DNA of 64,000 nucleotides, taken from assembly GCA_947593735.1 (NCBI GenBank), contig CANQDT010000004.1, positions 42,321-106,320 of the forward strand, given 5' to 3'. The notes below the pieces were generated by a model. That model was not told the DNA's origin, ran no database searches, and saw only the letters and a program-made list of their open reading frames with translations. This DNA comes from an uncultured Lachnospiraceae bacterium. Its GTDB lineage: Bacteria; Bacillota; Clostridia; Lachnospirales; Lachnospiraceae. Shown here one piece after another: positions 16,770-28,686 of this stretch; within the stretch, counting starts at the first letter, position 1; the number at the start of each line of letters is the position of its first letter. Made by a program: the position numbers and the translations under genes.

Positions 16770-17753
16770 ATGATAAAAGAAAACGAACCGTCCTGCCCGC
16801 AGGAGGAAAACTTGCTCCCCGCCCGGGCGGGCGCCAACCGCGAATATAAGAGCGACCTGTTCTCCTACCTGTTTTCCGACAAGCCGGAGCATGTCATTGA
16901 CCTGTTCAATATGCTCCAGGGGACGCATTACGGGGCGGATACCCCGGTCAGGATCATCACGCTGCAGAACGCGTTGTTCCATGAACTGCGGGACGACCTC
17001 GCGTTCATCATCGACGGGCAGTTTATGGTAATTTCGGAGCACCAGAGCACTGTGAACCCGAATCTTCCGCTGCGATGCTACGAATATTCCGCCGAGGAAT
17101 ATATCCGCGAGATCCCGAACGCCGCCCTGCACCGGGGCGCGCTCCAGCAGATCCCGACGCCGGAGTTTTTCGTCTTCTACAATGGGACGGAACCGATGGC
17201 GGAGGCAGAGAGCGTGCTGCGGTTATCGGACGCGTTCCTCGTCCCGCAGGAACAGCCGATGCTGGAACTGACCGTCCGGGTGATCAACCTGAACCATCCG
17301 GCGAATGAAGAATGGATCGCGAGATGCCGGCTCCTGCACGACTACGTCGTATTTGTGAGGGCGGTACAGGCATACCAGAGAACGGGGATGGCGCTGGAAC
17401 AGGCGATCGCCTGCGCGGCGAAGGACTGCATCGGCAGAGGGATACTGAAAGAATATCTCCTCGGACACGAAACGGAGGTGGCAAAACACATGAAACTCGA
17501 ATGGGGTTGGGAAGATGTAAAAGAAGAACACGAGAGGGAGAAAGAAGAACTCCGACAGCAGATCCGAAATCGTGATTTCCGGCTCAGCGAGAAGGATCGG
17601 CAGCTCGATGAACAGAACCGGTGGCTTGGTGAGAAAGATCGCCAACTCGATGAGATGGACCGGTGGCTTGGTGAGAAGAATCGTCAGCTGGATGAACAGA
17701 ATCGAAAAATACATGAGCTTATGACCACAATCGCCTGGCTACAACGAACGTGA
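16770..17753 (+). CDS. Rpn/PDDEXK-family nuclease (putative transposase-like) with coiled-coil repeat tail
   Basis: This 327-residue protein matches the Rpn / PD-(D/E)XK transposase-like family. It has REYKSDLFSYLFSDKPEHV, the core DDLAFIIDGQFMVISEHQST with the Asp and Glu of the nuclease motif, and PTPEFFVFYNGTEP. Related Rpn proteins of E. coli are DNA endonucleases linked to recombination and recently to phage defence. The C-terminus (about residues 270-318) is a 14-residue repeat RQLDEQNRWLGEKD present about three times, predicted to be a coiled coil. The start at ATG 16770 has AAGGAG upstream. It has its own consensus promoter and a strong terminator, like a self-contained cassette. Confidence 0.85.
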   Translation: MIKENEPSCPQEENLLPARAGANREYKSDLFSYLFSDKPEHVIDLFNMLQGTHYGADTPVRIITLQNALFHELRDDLAFIIDGQFMVISEHQSTVNPNLPLRCYEYSAEEYIREIPNAALHRGALQQIPTPEFFVFYNGTEPMAEAESVLRLSDAFLVPQEQPMLELTVRVINLNHPANEEWIARCRLLHDYVVFVRAVQAYQRTGMALEQAIACAAKDCIGRGILKEYLLGHETEVAKHMKLEWGWEDVKEEHEREKEELRQQIRNRDFRLSEKDRQLDEQNRWLGEKDRQLDEMDRWLGEKNRQLDEQNRKIHELMTTIAWLQRT

Positions 17754-17796
17754 AACAGAGGCAGCTTCCGGCAGGCACGAATCCGGCGGCGGTATT

Positions 17797-17839
17797 CTCC
17801 AAAGCAACAGACAGGATCTTGTTGCTTTGGAGATTTTTT
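17797..17839 (+). terminator. Terminator after the Rpn-like gene
   Basis: A perfect 13-bp stem CTCCAAAGCAACA / TGTTGCTTTGGAG is followed by six Ts. Confidence 0.9.
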
Positions 17840-17920
17840 ATTTGTCGGAAACGGCGCTTGCGGCTAAATCCGGAAAATCCGGAATCTTCTGATTTTTGTA
17901 TGGTAAATAAATGGAAATTG

Positions 17921-17929
17921 TGCTATAAT
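17921..17929 (+). promoter_or_regulatory. Extended -10 promoter of the ywlC-rpiB-atp region
   Basis: TGCTATAAT is an extended -10 (TGnTATAAT); the -35 at 17901 (TGGTAA) is weak. ywlC starts at 17950, so the leader is very short. No other promoter was seen before atpB, so this may drive the whole run. Confidence 0.6.
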
Positions 17930-17949
17930 CATCAAATACGGAGATAGCG

Positions 17950-19038
17950 ATGAAAACACAGATATTGGAATTTAATCCCGAATGGATAGACAGCCGCCTC
18001 CTTGAAGCGGCTGGCGATGTTTTGCGCTCCGGCGGGCTGGTCGCGTTTCCAACCGAGACAGTATACGGGCTGGGCGGCGACGCCCTGCGGGGAGAAGTAT
18101 CCCGCAAAATATACGCTGCGAAAGGAAGACCGTCGGACAATCCGCTGATCGTCCATGTTGGAAGGATCGAGGATGTGGACAAGATCGCGGCGCGGATCCC
18201 GGAACAGGCGCGGGCGGCTATGGACGCGTTTTGGCCGGGACCGCTCACGATCATTCTTGAAAAGAAGCCGATCGTTCCCGATCCCACGACCGGAGGGCTG
18301 CGGACGGTAGCAGTGCGGATGCCGGATCATCCGGTGACGCTGGCGCTGCTCCGGCAGACCGGGATCCTGATGGCGGGACCGAGCGCGAATCTGTCCGGAA
18401 AACCGAGCCCCACGACGGCGCGGCATGTCCGGGCGGATCTGGACGGCAGGATCGAAATGATCCTGGACGGCGGACCGTCGTGCCTTGGCATAGAATCAAC
18501 GATCGTGGATTTTACGGTGACGCCTCCGATGATACTCCGACCCGGATTTGTCTCTGCGGAGCAGCTGGCTTACGTAACGGGAAGTCCGGTGGCGCTGGAT
18601 CCGGCGGTTTTTGGAAAGGAAACGGCGGGGAAAGAAGCGCCCAGGGCGCCCGGCATGAAATATCGGCATTACGCTCCTGCCGCCGACCTGATCCTGGTGG
18701 AGGGCGCGGAACCGGAACACGTTGTCCGCGCGATCGGCGAATACGTTCTCCGCGCGGCAGCGGAGGGGCGCAGGACCGGCGTGCTGACGACAGAGGAAAA
18801 CCGGGAGCGGTATCCGGCTGCGGATGTCGTCCGGTGTGTTGGAAGCCGGCGCGACGACGCGACGGTGGCGGCAGGATTGTATGCGGCGCTCCGGGAATTT
18901 GACGACCTGGGCGTGGATGTGATTTATTCCGAATCGTTTCCGGGAGGAGAGCATGGGCAGGCAATCATGAACCGTCTGCTCAAGGCAGCCGGACATCAGG
19001 TGTTGGAAGCGGAACATGGAAGGGGGCATGGCCCGTGA
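17950..19038 (+). CDS. ywlC: Threonylcarbamoyl-AMP synthase (Sua5/YwlC)
   Basis: This 362-residue protein has an N-terminal YrdC domain (GGLVAFPTETVYGLGGDA, KGRPSDNPLIVHV, FWPGPLTIILEKK, PSANLSGKPSPT) and a C-terminal Sua5 domain after the APGMKYRHYAP linker. It makes threonylcarbamoyl-AMP from threonine, bicarbonate and ATP for t6A modification of tRNAs that read ANN codons. The length fits two-domain Sua5 rather than short TsaC. The order ywlC, ywlE-like, rpiB, atp matches that of Bacillus subtilis, where ywlC-ywlE-ywlF lie close to the atp operon. Its stop overlaps the next start. Confidence 0.95.
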   Translation: MKTQILEFNPEWIDSRLLEAAGDVLRSGGLVAFPTETVYGLGGDALRGEVSRKIYAAKGRPSDNPLIVHVGRIEDVDKIAARIPEQARAAMDAFWPGPLTIILEKKPIVPDPTTGGLRTVAVRMPDHPVTLALLRQTGILMAGPSANLSGKPSPTTARHVRADLDGRIEMILDGGPSCLGIESTIVDFTVTPPMILRPGFVSAEQLAYVTGSPVALDPAVFGKETAGKEAPRAPGMKYRHYAPAADLILVEGAEPEHVVRAIGEYVLRAAAEGRRTGVLTTEENRERYPAADVVRCVGSRRDDATVAAGLYAALREFDDLGVDVIYSESFPGGEHGQAIMNRLLKAAGHQVLEAEHGRGHGP

Positions 19039-19502
19039 TGGACATAAAGAATATCCTGCTGATTTCTACGGACAATACAAGCCGGGGCGTTATGGTGGAA
19101 GCGGTTTTGAACCGCCTGCTGCTGGAGAGGGGAATCACGGACGTTAAGGTCCGGCCCCGCGGGCTGGTAGTGCTGTTTCCGGAGCCGGTAAATTCAAAAG
19201 CGGCGCTTGTCCTGGAAAACAATGGGATTTCCTGTTCTGATTACCAATCGATCCAGGTTACGCCGGAAGATTTCGAGGACTGCGACCTGGTTATTACCAT
19301 CAGCGAGGAGCAGAAAAAGAAAGTGATGGAGGAGTATGAGATCCTGTCGCTTGTTTATACGCTTAAAGAGCTTGCCGGCGAACAGGGCGAGATGCTCGAC
19401 CCGTACGGAAAAGATATGATCGATTATGAATACTGCTACAGGGAGATTGAGCGCCTGGCGGAAAAATCCCTGAAAAATATTTTGGGAGGCCTGGAAGAAT
19501 GA
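19038..19502 (+). CDS. YwlE-like low-molecular-weight phosphatase homologue lacking the catalytic cysteine
   Basis: This 154-residue protein has the low-molecular-weight phosphatase fold order: an N-terminal strand ILLISTDNTSRGVMVEAVLN, DLVITISEEQKK, and DPYGKDMIDYEYC, which aligns with the general-acid Asp-Pro loop. In active enzymes the P-loop reads CxGNxCRS. Here it is STDNTSRG, so both cysteines are serine while the Arg is kept. It sits where Bacillus has the protein-arginine phosphatase gene ywlE. It is probably catalytically dead or altered, perhaps a binding protein for phosphorylated residues. ATG 19038 overlaps the ywlC stop; its own stop overlaps rpiB. Confidence 0.75.
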   Translation: MDIKNILLISTDNTSRGVMVEAVLNRLLLERGITDVKVRPRGLVVLFPEPVNSKAALVLENNGISCSDYQSIQVTPEDFEDCDLVITISEEQKKKVMEEYEILSLVYTLKELAGEQGEMLDPYGKDMIDYEYCYREIERLAEKSLKNILGGLEE

Positions 19503-19936
19503 TTGCGATAGGTTGTGACCACGGTGGATATCAGTTAAAACAGGTGGTAATGGAACATTTGAAGGAGCGGGGGCTTGCCTGCCGGGATTTTGGCACCTAT
19601 TCCCCGGATCCGTGTGATTACCCCGGGTACGCGAGGGCGGTTTCTCATGCGGTTGCTGACGGGGAATGTGAAAAAGGGATCCTGATCTGCGGGACCGGGA
19701 TCGGCGTTTCCATCGCGGCAAATAAAGTTCCCGGGATCCGCGCGGCGCTCTGCCATGACTGTTTCAGCGCGCAGGCGACAAGGGAGCACAACGACGCGAA
19801 CATCCTTGCCATGGGCGCAAGGGTGATCGGCGAGGGGCTTGCCCTGAAAATCGTCGATCTGTTTCTTGACACCCCGTTCAGCAATCAGGAACGCCATGCC
19901 CGCAGGATCCGGCTTATCGAGGAAAGCGATGATTAA
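19499..19936 (+). CDS. rpiB: Ribose-5-phosphate isomerase B
   Basis: This 145-residue protein has the RpiB signature MIAIGCDHGGYQLK, the phosphate-binding ICGTGIGVSIAANKVPGIRA, and CHDCFSAQATREHNDANIL. It interconverts ribulose 5-phosphate and ribose 5-phosphate in the non-oxidative pentose phosphate pathway. Length is normal for the family. It starts with an ATGA overlap with the YwlE-like gene and overlaps atpZ by 8 bp at its end. All three are therefore translationally coupled to the ATP synthase operon. Confidence 0.95.
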   Translation: MIAIGCDHGGYQLKQVVMEHLKERGLACRDFGTYSPDPCDYPGYARAVSHAVADGECEKGILICGTGIGVSIAANKVPGIRAALCHDCFSAQATREHNDANILAMGARVIGEGLALKIVDLFLDTPFSNQERHARRIRLIEESDD

Positions 19937-20189
19937 CCGGGAAGTGATCCGGATGCTCGGCTTGATCACACAGGTTGGTCTCAGCATGATCACGCCGGTT
20001 CTGTTATGTGTTTTTTTCGGCGTAAAGCTCGACCAGTGGTTTGATACGCACGCATGGTTCATTCCGATGCTTTTATTGGGCATAGCGGCAGGGATCCGCA
20101 ACGTATATATGCTGATTTATAAAAACCGGGACCGCGGCGCGGACCGGCAGGGAGAAACGGCGGATGGAAAAATGGAGCAGGATCAATAG
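19929..20189 (+). CDS. AtpZ/AtpI-type small membrane protein of the ATP synthase operon
   Basis: This 86-residue protein has two membrane segments (MLGLITQVGLSMITPVLLCV and WFIPMLLLGIAAGIRNVYML) joined by FFGVKLDQWFDTHA. This is the pfam09527-type AtpZ pattern seen at the head of atp operons. Such proteins have been linked to c-ring assembly or Mg2+/Ca2+ import. It overlaps rpiB by 8 bp and the next gene by 26 bp. Confidence 0.8.
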   Translation: MINREVIRMLGLITQVGLSMITPVLLCVFFGVKLDQWFDTHAWFIPMLLLGIAAGIRNVYMLIYKNRDRGADRQGETADGKMEQDQ

Positions 20190-20571
20190 CGGAGTAAAGG
20201 ATCTTTGGCTTGGCACGGCGTTGTTGTTTATTATATATGAGGCGGTCGGTCTTGCGGTTGCGGAACATAAGCTGGATTATACGCTGGGGCTGATCGTCGG
20301 GAGCATAACGACCGTCTATCTGGTTTATCATATGTATGAAAGTATCGACGCGGGGCTATCCATGGATGCGGAAGCCGCGGCAGGGTACATGAGGAACCGG
20401 AGCATCGTGCGCTGGCTGATCCGGGTGGCGGTCGCGGTGGCGTCGGTATATATCCCGCATGTCAGCGTGGTCGGCGTCATGCTCGGCATGATCGGGCTGA
20501 AATTTTCCGCATATCTGCAGCCCGTTATCCACAGGCTTACGATGAGATCAGAAAACAGGGGGCAGGACTGA
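20164..20571 (+). CDS. atpI: ATP synthase subunit I
   Basis: This 135-residue protein has four hydrophobic stretches and sits between AtpZ and subunit a, the usual atpI position. Segments such as LGTALLFIIYEAVGLAVAEH and LGLIVGSITTVYLVYHMYES resemble ATP synthase I proteins, which help assemble the c ring and are especially required in Na+ ATP synthases such as that of Acetobacterium (established knowledge). The start at ATG 20164 is inside the end of atpZ. Confidence 0.75.
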   Translation: MEKWSRINSGVKDLWLGTALLFIIYEAVGLAVAEHKLDYTLGLIVGSITTVYLVYHMYESIDAGLSMDAEAAAGYMRNRSIVRWLIRVAVAVASVYIPHVSVVGVMLGMIGLKFSAYLQPVIHRLTMRSENRGQD

Positions 20572-20631
20572 CAGACCGCCTGCCCGCTGATACTGCTATT
20601 TTGGATATGACAGAAGAAAGGAGGTTCACAA

Positions 20632-21629
<998 letters not shown>

Positions 21630-21675
21630 TTCGGAGGGCGCAGTTGCGGTAAGAAATCATATAGGAGGCGGATAG

Positions 21676-22194
21676 ATGGAAGGCAGAATATTCGGATTGG
21701 ATCTGCAGCTTGGCTTTGACGTTCTGCTGCAGGCGCTCTGCGTATTGATATTATTTGCGTTTTTATCTTATCTATTATTTGAACCCGTCAAAAAGATATT
21801 GAAAGACCGCGAGGAACGCGTGGCGGCGCAGGTAGCCGACGCGGCGAAGAACCGCGAGGAAGCGGAGAAGCTCCGGGCGGATTATGAAGCAAAGCTCCGG
21901 GATATTGAGAAAGAGGCGCACGGCATTTTGTCAGACGCCCGCAAAAAATCTCTGGAGCAGGAGGAATCCATTGTCGCGGCAGCCAGAGAGGAAGCGGCAG
22001 GGCTTATCCGGCGCGCGAACAGGGAGATCGATCTGGAAAAGAACCGGGTTCGTGACGAAGTGAAAAACGAGATGGTCGACATTGCCAGGGCGATGGCAGG
22101 GAAGATCGTATCGGACTCGATAGATGAGAGGAAACAGGAATCTCTGATCACAGAGACTCTGGAAGAAATGGGTGATGAGACATGGCGAAGCTAG
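21676..22194 (+). CDS. atpF: F0F1 ATP synthase subunit b
   Basis: This 172-residue protein has one N-terminal membrane helix (LLQALCVLILFAFLSYLLF) and a long charged helix starting PVKKILKDREERVAAQ, the peripheral stalk. It has a GGAGG site. It overlaps atpH by 13 bp. Confidence 0.93.
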   Translation: MEGRIFGLDLQLGFDVLLQALCVLILFAFLSYLLFEPVKKILKDREERVAAQVADAAKNREEAEKLRADYEAKLRDIEKEAHGILSDARKKSLEQEESIVAAAREEAAGLIRRANREIDLEKNRVRDEVKNEMVDIARAMAGKIVSDSIDERKQESLITETLEEMGDETWRS

Positions 22195-22760
22195 CGGAAA
22201 GCGTTTACAGCGACGCCCTATTTGAACTGGCGATGGAGAAGGGCTGCCTGCAGGAACGGATGGAGGAAGCGCAGGTCGTAGACAGGCTCCTTTCGGAGAA
22301 TCCGGAACTGCTCCGGCTGCTGCGGCACCCGCAGATTGAAAAAGGGGAAAAGGCGCAGATCCTGGAAAATATATTCCGGGGCCGTGTCTCCGACGATCTG
22401 ACGGGATTGCTCCTGATCGCGGTTTCCAAAGGGCATGCAGATGTTTTGAGCGCGATCATCCGTTCTTTTATCAAAAAAGGAAAACGACAATTACACATAG
22501 GGGAAGCGGAAGTGGTCTCCGCGGCGGTTCTGACGGAAGAACAGGAGCGGCGGATCCGGGACCGGCTTCTTCAGCTTACCGATTATGAACGTCTGGAAGT
22601 CGAGTACAGGGTTGACCCGAGCCTGATCGGGGGACTTGTGATCCGGATGGATAATCGCGTGGTGGACAGCAGCATCCAGACAAAGCTGGATCGGCTGGCT
22701 GGTTCGCTCAAACAAATTCAGTTGGGGAAACCCAGCCAGACTGACAGAAAAGAGGTGTGA
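22182..22760 (+). CDS. atpH: F0F1 ATP synthase subunit delta
   Basis: This 192-residue protein begins [20 protein letters not shown] and ends with the conserved beta segment [20 protein letters not shown], both typical of the delta subunit that clamps the b stalk to the top of F1. It lies in the expected order between atpF and atpA and overlaps atpF. Confidence 0.93.
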   Translation: MAKLAESVYSDALFELAMEKGCLQERMEEAQVVDRLLSENPELLRLLRHPQIEKGEKAQILENIFRGRVSDDLTGLLLIAVSKGHADVLSAIIRSFIKKGKRQLHIGEAEVVSAAVLTEEQERRIRDRLLQLTDYERLEVEYRVDPSLIGGLVIRMDNRVVDSSIQTKLDRLAGSLKQIQLGKPSQTDRKEV

Positions 22761-22768
22761 AACTCCTT

Positions 22769-24289
<1,521 letters not shown>

Positions 24290-24295
24290 TCGGCG

Positions 24296-25156
24296 ATGGC
24301 GTCAATGAGAGATATAAAAAGGCGAAGGGAAAGTATTCAGAGCACAGGTCAGATCACAAGGGCAATGAAGCTCGTATCTACCGTGAAGCTCCAGAAAGCG
24401 CGCGGCAGGGCGGAACGCGCGAAGCCGTTTTTTGAAGCGACCTATGAGACGGTATCCATGATCCTGGAGCAGTCCGCCGGCGCGATGGAAGCGATCATGA
24501 AAAGCAATCCCCAGGGGAAAAAGGCAGTCGTCGTTATCACGTCCAACCGCGGGCTCGCGGGAGGATATAACAATAATGTCGTAAAAGCGGTCACGGAGCA
24601 GAACTGGGATCCGGACGACGTCCTGATCTACGCCGTCGGCCATAAAGGAATGGAAGCGCTCGCCAGAAGGGGATATACGATCGCCGCGGATCATTCCGAT
24701 GTGATCAACGCGCCGCTGTACGACGATGCGAGGCAGATCGGCAAGGAGCTGCTCACCCGGTATCAGGCCGGCGAGATCGGCGAGATCTTCCTGGCATATA
24801 CGGCGTTTAAAAATACCGTCGTGCATGAGCCGAAGCTGATCCGGCTTCTTCCGGCGGAGGAAGAGGCGTTCGCGTCTTCCCGCGGCCAGAGGAGCCAGGT
24901 TCCGATGAACTTTGAGCCGGAAGCGGAGGAAGTGCTGGACCTGATCATCCCGAAATATCTGACAAGCCTGATCTTCGGCGCGTTCACGGAAGCGGTCGCG
25001 AGTGAAAACGGCGCAAGGATGCAGGCGATGGATTCCGCGACGTCCAACGCGGAGGAAATGATAAATGATTTATCCTTACAATACAACCGCGCGCGGCAGA
25101 GTTCGATCACGCAGGAACTGACGGAGATCATCGGCGGCGCGGAAGCATTAAGCTGA
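24296..25156 (+). CDS. atpG: F0F1 ATP synthase subunit gamma
   Basis: This 286-residue central shaft protein begins ASMRDIKRRRESIQSTGQIT and ends MINDLSLQYNRARQSSITQE, the conserved terminal helices that form the rotating coiled coil. It lies 6 bp after atpA and 15 bp before atpD. Confidence 0.96.
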   Translation: MASMRDIKRRRESIQSTGQITRAMKLVSTVKLQKARGRAERAKPFFEATYETVSMILEQSAGAMEAIMKSNPQGKKAVVVITSNRGLAGGYNNNVVKAVTEQNWDPDDVLIYAVGHKGMEALARRGYTIAADHSDVINAPLYDDARQIGKELLTRYQAGEIGEIFLAYTAFKNTVVHEPKLIRLLPAEEEAFASSRGQRSQVPMNFEPEAEEVLDLIIPKYLTSLIFGAFTEAVASENGARMQAMDSATSNAEEMINDLSLQYNRARQSSITQELTEIIGGAEALS

Positions 25157-26563
<1,407 letters not shown>

Positions 26564-26571
26564 GTGATCGT

Positions 26572-26979
26572 ATGGCGGATAAATTGTTTCGATTACAGAT
26601 TGTCTCCCCGGAACGGATCTTTTACGAGGGGGATGTTTCCATGCTGGAGCTGACGACGAGCGAGGGCGATATCGGAATCTATGCCGGGCATATTCCGATG
26701 ACGATGGTGCTGGCGCCGGGCGTCGCGACGATCACAGAGGAAACCGGCAGGCGGGAAGCCGCGGTACATTCCGGATTCCTTTTGATCGAAGGGAACCAGG
26801 TGACGGTGCTTGCCGAGGTGGCGGAATGGCCGGATGAGATCGACGTCCACCGCGCGGAGGAAGCGAAAGTGCGCGCCGAACGCCGGATCGCGTCCGGCGG
26901 CGCAGGGATCAACCGGGAACGGGCGGAATTTGCGCTCAAGCGTTCCCTGGTTCGTTTGCGCGCCGCGAGCGGGAAGTAA
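26572..26979 (+). CDS. atpC: F0F1 ATP synthase subunit epsilon
   Basis: This 135-residue protein begins LFRLQIVSPERIFYEGDVSM and has the beta-sandwich motif DIGIYAGHIPMTMVLAPG, followed by a helical hairpin. It is the rotor protein that couples gamma to the c ring and can inhibit hydrolysis. It is the last gene of the operon, 8 bp after atpD. Confidence 0.95.
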   Translation: MADKLFRLQIVSPERIFYEGDVSMLELTTSEGDIGIYAGHIPMTMVLAPGVATITEETGRREAAVHSGFLLIEGNQVTVLAEVAEWPDEIDVHRAEEAKVRAERRIASGGAGINRERAEFALKRSLVRLRAASGK

Positions 26980-27016
26980 ATCCCGCGCGGAGGATCCGGA
27001 ACGATGTGTCGGGGAG

Positions 27017-27054
27017 AAGGAACTTTCAGGGGCGCAGGCTGCTGAAAGTTCCTT
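27017..27054 (+). terminator. Hairpin at the end of the atp operon
   Basis: A perfect 13-bp stem AAGGAACTTTCAG / CTGAAAGTTCCTT has a 12-base loop. Only TTT follows, so it may be a weak terminator or a 3'-end stabiliser. Confidence 0.6.
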
Positions 27055-27121
27055 TGGCGGCATATCGGATCCGGCGATCAAAAAAGGCTTTTCGGATATA
27101 GAAGGTTTGGAAAAAATAATA

Positions 27122-27150
27122 TTGACTTACAGACGTCTCTGTGATATATT
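27122..27150 (+). promoter_or_regulatory. Promoter of rpmG-secE-nusG-rplK-rplA
   Basis: TTGACT at 27122-27127, a 17-bp spacer, then an extended -10 TGATATATT (TATATT at 27145-27150). Confidence 0.8.
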
Positions 27151-27215
27151 GGAAAGGCACTGGAAGTAAGGTCTTTTTTTTATGCCTTAAATTATTTTAA
27201 ACGGAGGTGGAAGTT

Positions 27216-27365
27216 GTGCGCACAAGGATCACATTGGCATGTACGGATTGCAAGCAGCGCAATTACAACATGACCAAGGATAAGAAAACACATCCAGACA
27301 GAATGGAAACAAAGAAGTATTGTCGGTTTTGCAGAAAACATACAATACACAAGGAAACCAGGTAA
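27216..27365 (+). CDS. rpmG: Ribosomal protein L33, zinc-ribbon form
   Basis: This 49-residue protein reads [18 protein letters not shown] at its start and [15 protein letters not shown] at its end. The two CxxC pairs form a zinc ribbon, the Cys-containing L33 paralogue. The start is GTG 27216, with GGAGGTGG a few bases upstream. It is part of the large ribosomal subunit. It is followed closely by secE, as in many Firmicutes. Confidence 0.93.
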   Translation: MRTRITLACTDCKQRNYNMTKDKKTHPDRMETKKYCRFCRKHTIHKETR

Positions 27366-27389
27366 CTGGCTGGAAAGGAGATTGTTCCC

Positions 27390-27596
27390 ATGAGTGAAAA
27401 TGTGAAAACAGAAAAAAAAGGCATCAAGTCCTGGTTCAAAGGCTTAAAGCAGGAATTTAACAAGATCTTCTGGCCGAACCGGCAGACGCTTGCGAAGGAG
27501 ACTGGCGTAGTTATCATTGTCATGATATTACTTGGGGTCCTCATTTCCGCGATCGATTTTGTACTTCAATATGGAATGGGATTCTTTATTAAGTAA
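27390..27596 (+). CDS. secE: Preprotein translocase subunit SecE
   Basis: This 68-residue protein has a charged N-terminus, the amphipathic SWFKGLKQEFNKIFWPNRQ and a single membrane helix VVIIVMILLGVLISAIDFVL, the one-helix form of SecE. It is a core part of the SecYEG channel. It is flanked by rpmG and nusG in the standard order. Confidence 0.93.
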   Translation: MSENVKTEKKGIKSWFKGLKQEFNKIFWPNRQTLAKETGVVIIVMILLGVLISAIDFVLQYGMGFFIK

Positions 27597-27610
27597 GGAT
27601 AGGTGATAAG

Positions 27611-28129
27611 ATGTCAGAAGCAAAGTGGTACGTTGCCCATACGTATTCAGGTTATGAGAATAAAGTAAAAGCCGACATTGAGAAGACGATCGAGAACCGG
27701 CATCTGGAAGACCAGATCCTGGAAGTATCCGTGCCGATGCATGATGTGACCGAGGTGAAGGACGGAGAGCGGAAGACGTCCTCCAAGAAGATGTTTCCCG
27801 GCTATGTTCTGATCAATATGGTCATGAACGACGATACCTGGTACGTGGTCCGCAACACCAGGGGAGTGACGGGCTTTGTCGGTCCGGGCTCCAAACCGGT
27901 ACCGTTGACGGATCAGGAGATCCGCGCGATGGGATTCCAGATGAATCAGATCGTCGAGATCGATGTGGAAGTCGGAGATTATGTCAGGGTCGTATCCGGC
28001 GCATGGGAAGGAACAGAAGGAAGCGTAAAAGCGATCAATCCGGCAAAACAGACAGTTACCATGGATGTTGATATCTTTGGGCGCGCGACATCCGTTGAGA
28101 TCGCGTTTCTGGATATCAAGAAGATGTAA
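27611..28129 (+). CDS. nusG: Transcription termination/antitermination factor NusG
   Basis: This 172-residue protein has the NGN domain (KWYVAHTYSGYENKVKADIE, FPGYVLINMVMNDDTWYVVR) and a C-terminal KOW domain (GDYVRVVSGAWEGTEGSVKA). It binds RNA polymerase and modulates pausing and coupling. Position after secE is canonical. Confidence 0.96.
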   Translation: MSEAKWYVAHTYSGYENKVKADIEKTIENRHLEDQILEVSVPMHDVTEVKDGERKTSSKKMFPGYVLINMVMNDDTWYVVRNTRGVTGFVGPGSKPVPLTDQEIRAMGFQMNQIVEIDVEVGDYVRVVSGAWEGTEGSVKAINPAKQTVTMDVDIFGRATSVEIAFLDIKKM

Positions 28130-28158
28130 CACAAGGTGGTCTGCGCAGATGGCAGGCC

Positions 28159-28186
28159 GTGGGAGGGTCAATCCCGAGAATACCAC
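28159..28186 (+). promoter_or_regulatory. 28-nt RNA element upstream of rplK (copy 1)
   Basis: The element begins GTGGGAGGGTCAATCCCG and ends ATACCAC. Outer GUGG/CCAC and inner GGG/CCC stems are separated by unpaired bases on one side. A near-identical copy precedes rplA. It may be the site where ribosomal protein L1 represses its own operon. Confidence 0.55.
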
Positions 28187-28207
28187 GAATTAGGAGGGAA
28201 AGCTACA

Positions 28208-28633
28208 ATGGCGAAGAAAGTAACTGGTTATATCAAATTACAAATTCCGGCTGGAAAGGCAACTCCAGCACCGCCGGTCGGACCCGCGCTGGGTCAGCAC
28301 GGCGTGAACATCGTTGAATTTACAAAGCAGTTCAACGCGAGAACAGCGGATAAGGACGGCATGATCATTCCGGTCGTTATCACGGTATATCAGGACAGGA
28401 GTTTCAGCTTTATCACGAAGACGCCGCCGGCGGCGGTACTGCTGAAAAAAGCGTGCAACCTGAAATCCGGTTCCGCGACGCCGAACAAGGCGAAAGTCGC
28501 GACGATCCCGAAAGCGGAGATCCAGAAGATCGCGGAGCTGAAAATGCCGGATCTGAACGCGGGGAGCCTGGAGGCGGCTATGAGCATGATCGCGGGAACC
28601 GCGCGCAGTATGGGCATTGTTGTTGAAGACTAA
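28208..28633 (+). CDS. rplK: Ribosomal protein L11
   Basis: This 141-residue protein begins [20 protein letters not shown] and has [19 protein letters not shown] and the RNA-binding C-terminal domain ending [13 protein letters not shown]. It forms the GTPase-associated centre with 23S rRNA. ATG 28208 is chosen over an upstream in-frame start because AGGAGGGA lies just before it. Confidence 0.97.
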   Translation: MAKKVTGYIKLQIPAGKATPAPPVGPALGQHGVNIVEFTKQFNARTADKDGMIIPVVITVYQDRSFSFITKTPPAAVLLKKACNLKSGSATPNKAKVATIPKAEIQKIAELKMPDLNAGSLEAAMSMIAGTARSMGIVVED

Positions 28634-28644
28634 TACAAAAAACA

Positions 28645-28672
28645 GTGGGAGGGTCGATCCCGCAATTACCAC
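28645..28672 (+). promoter_or_regulatory. 28-nt RNA element upstream of rplA (copy 2)
   Basis: GTGGGAGGGTCGATCCCG ... TTACCAC has the same length and pairing as the copy before rplK. It overlaps the region just before the AGGAGG site of rplA, so folding or L1 binding could block translation. Confidence 0.55.
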
Positions 28673-28686
28673 AGGAGGTTAAGAAA

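Noticed and set aside
28136..28207. Upstream extension of rplK
   Set aside because: The extra residues lie in the RNA element and leader; the AGGAGGGA site clearly serves ATG 28208.
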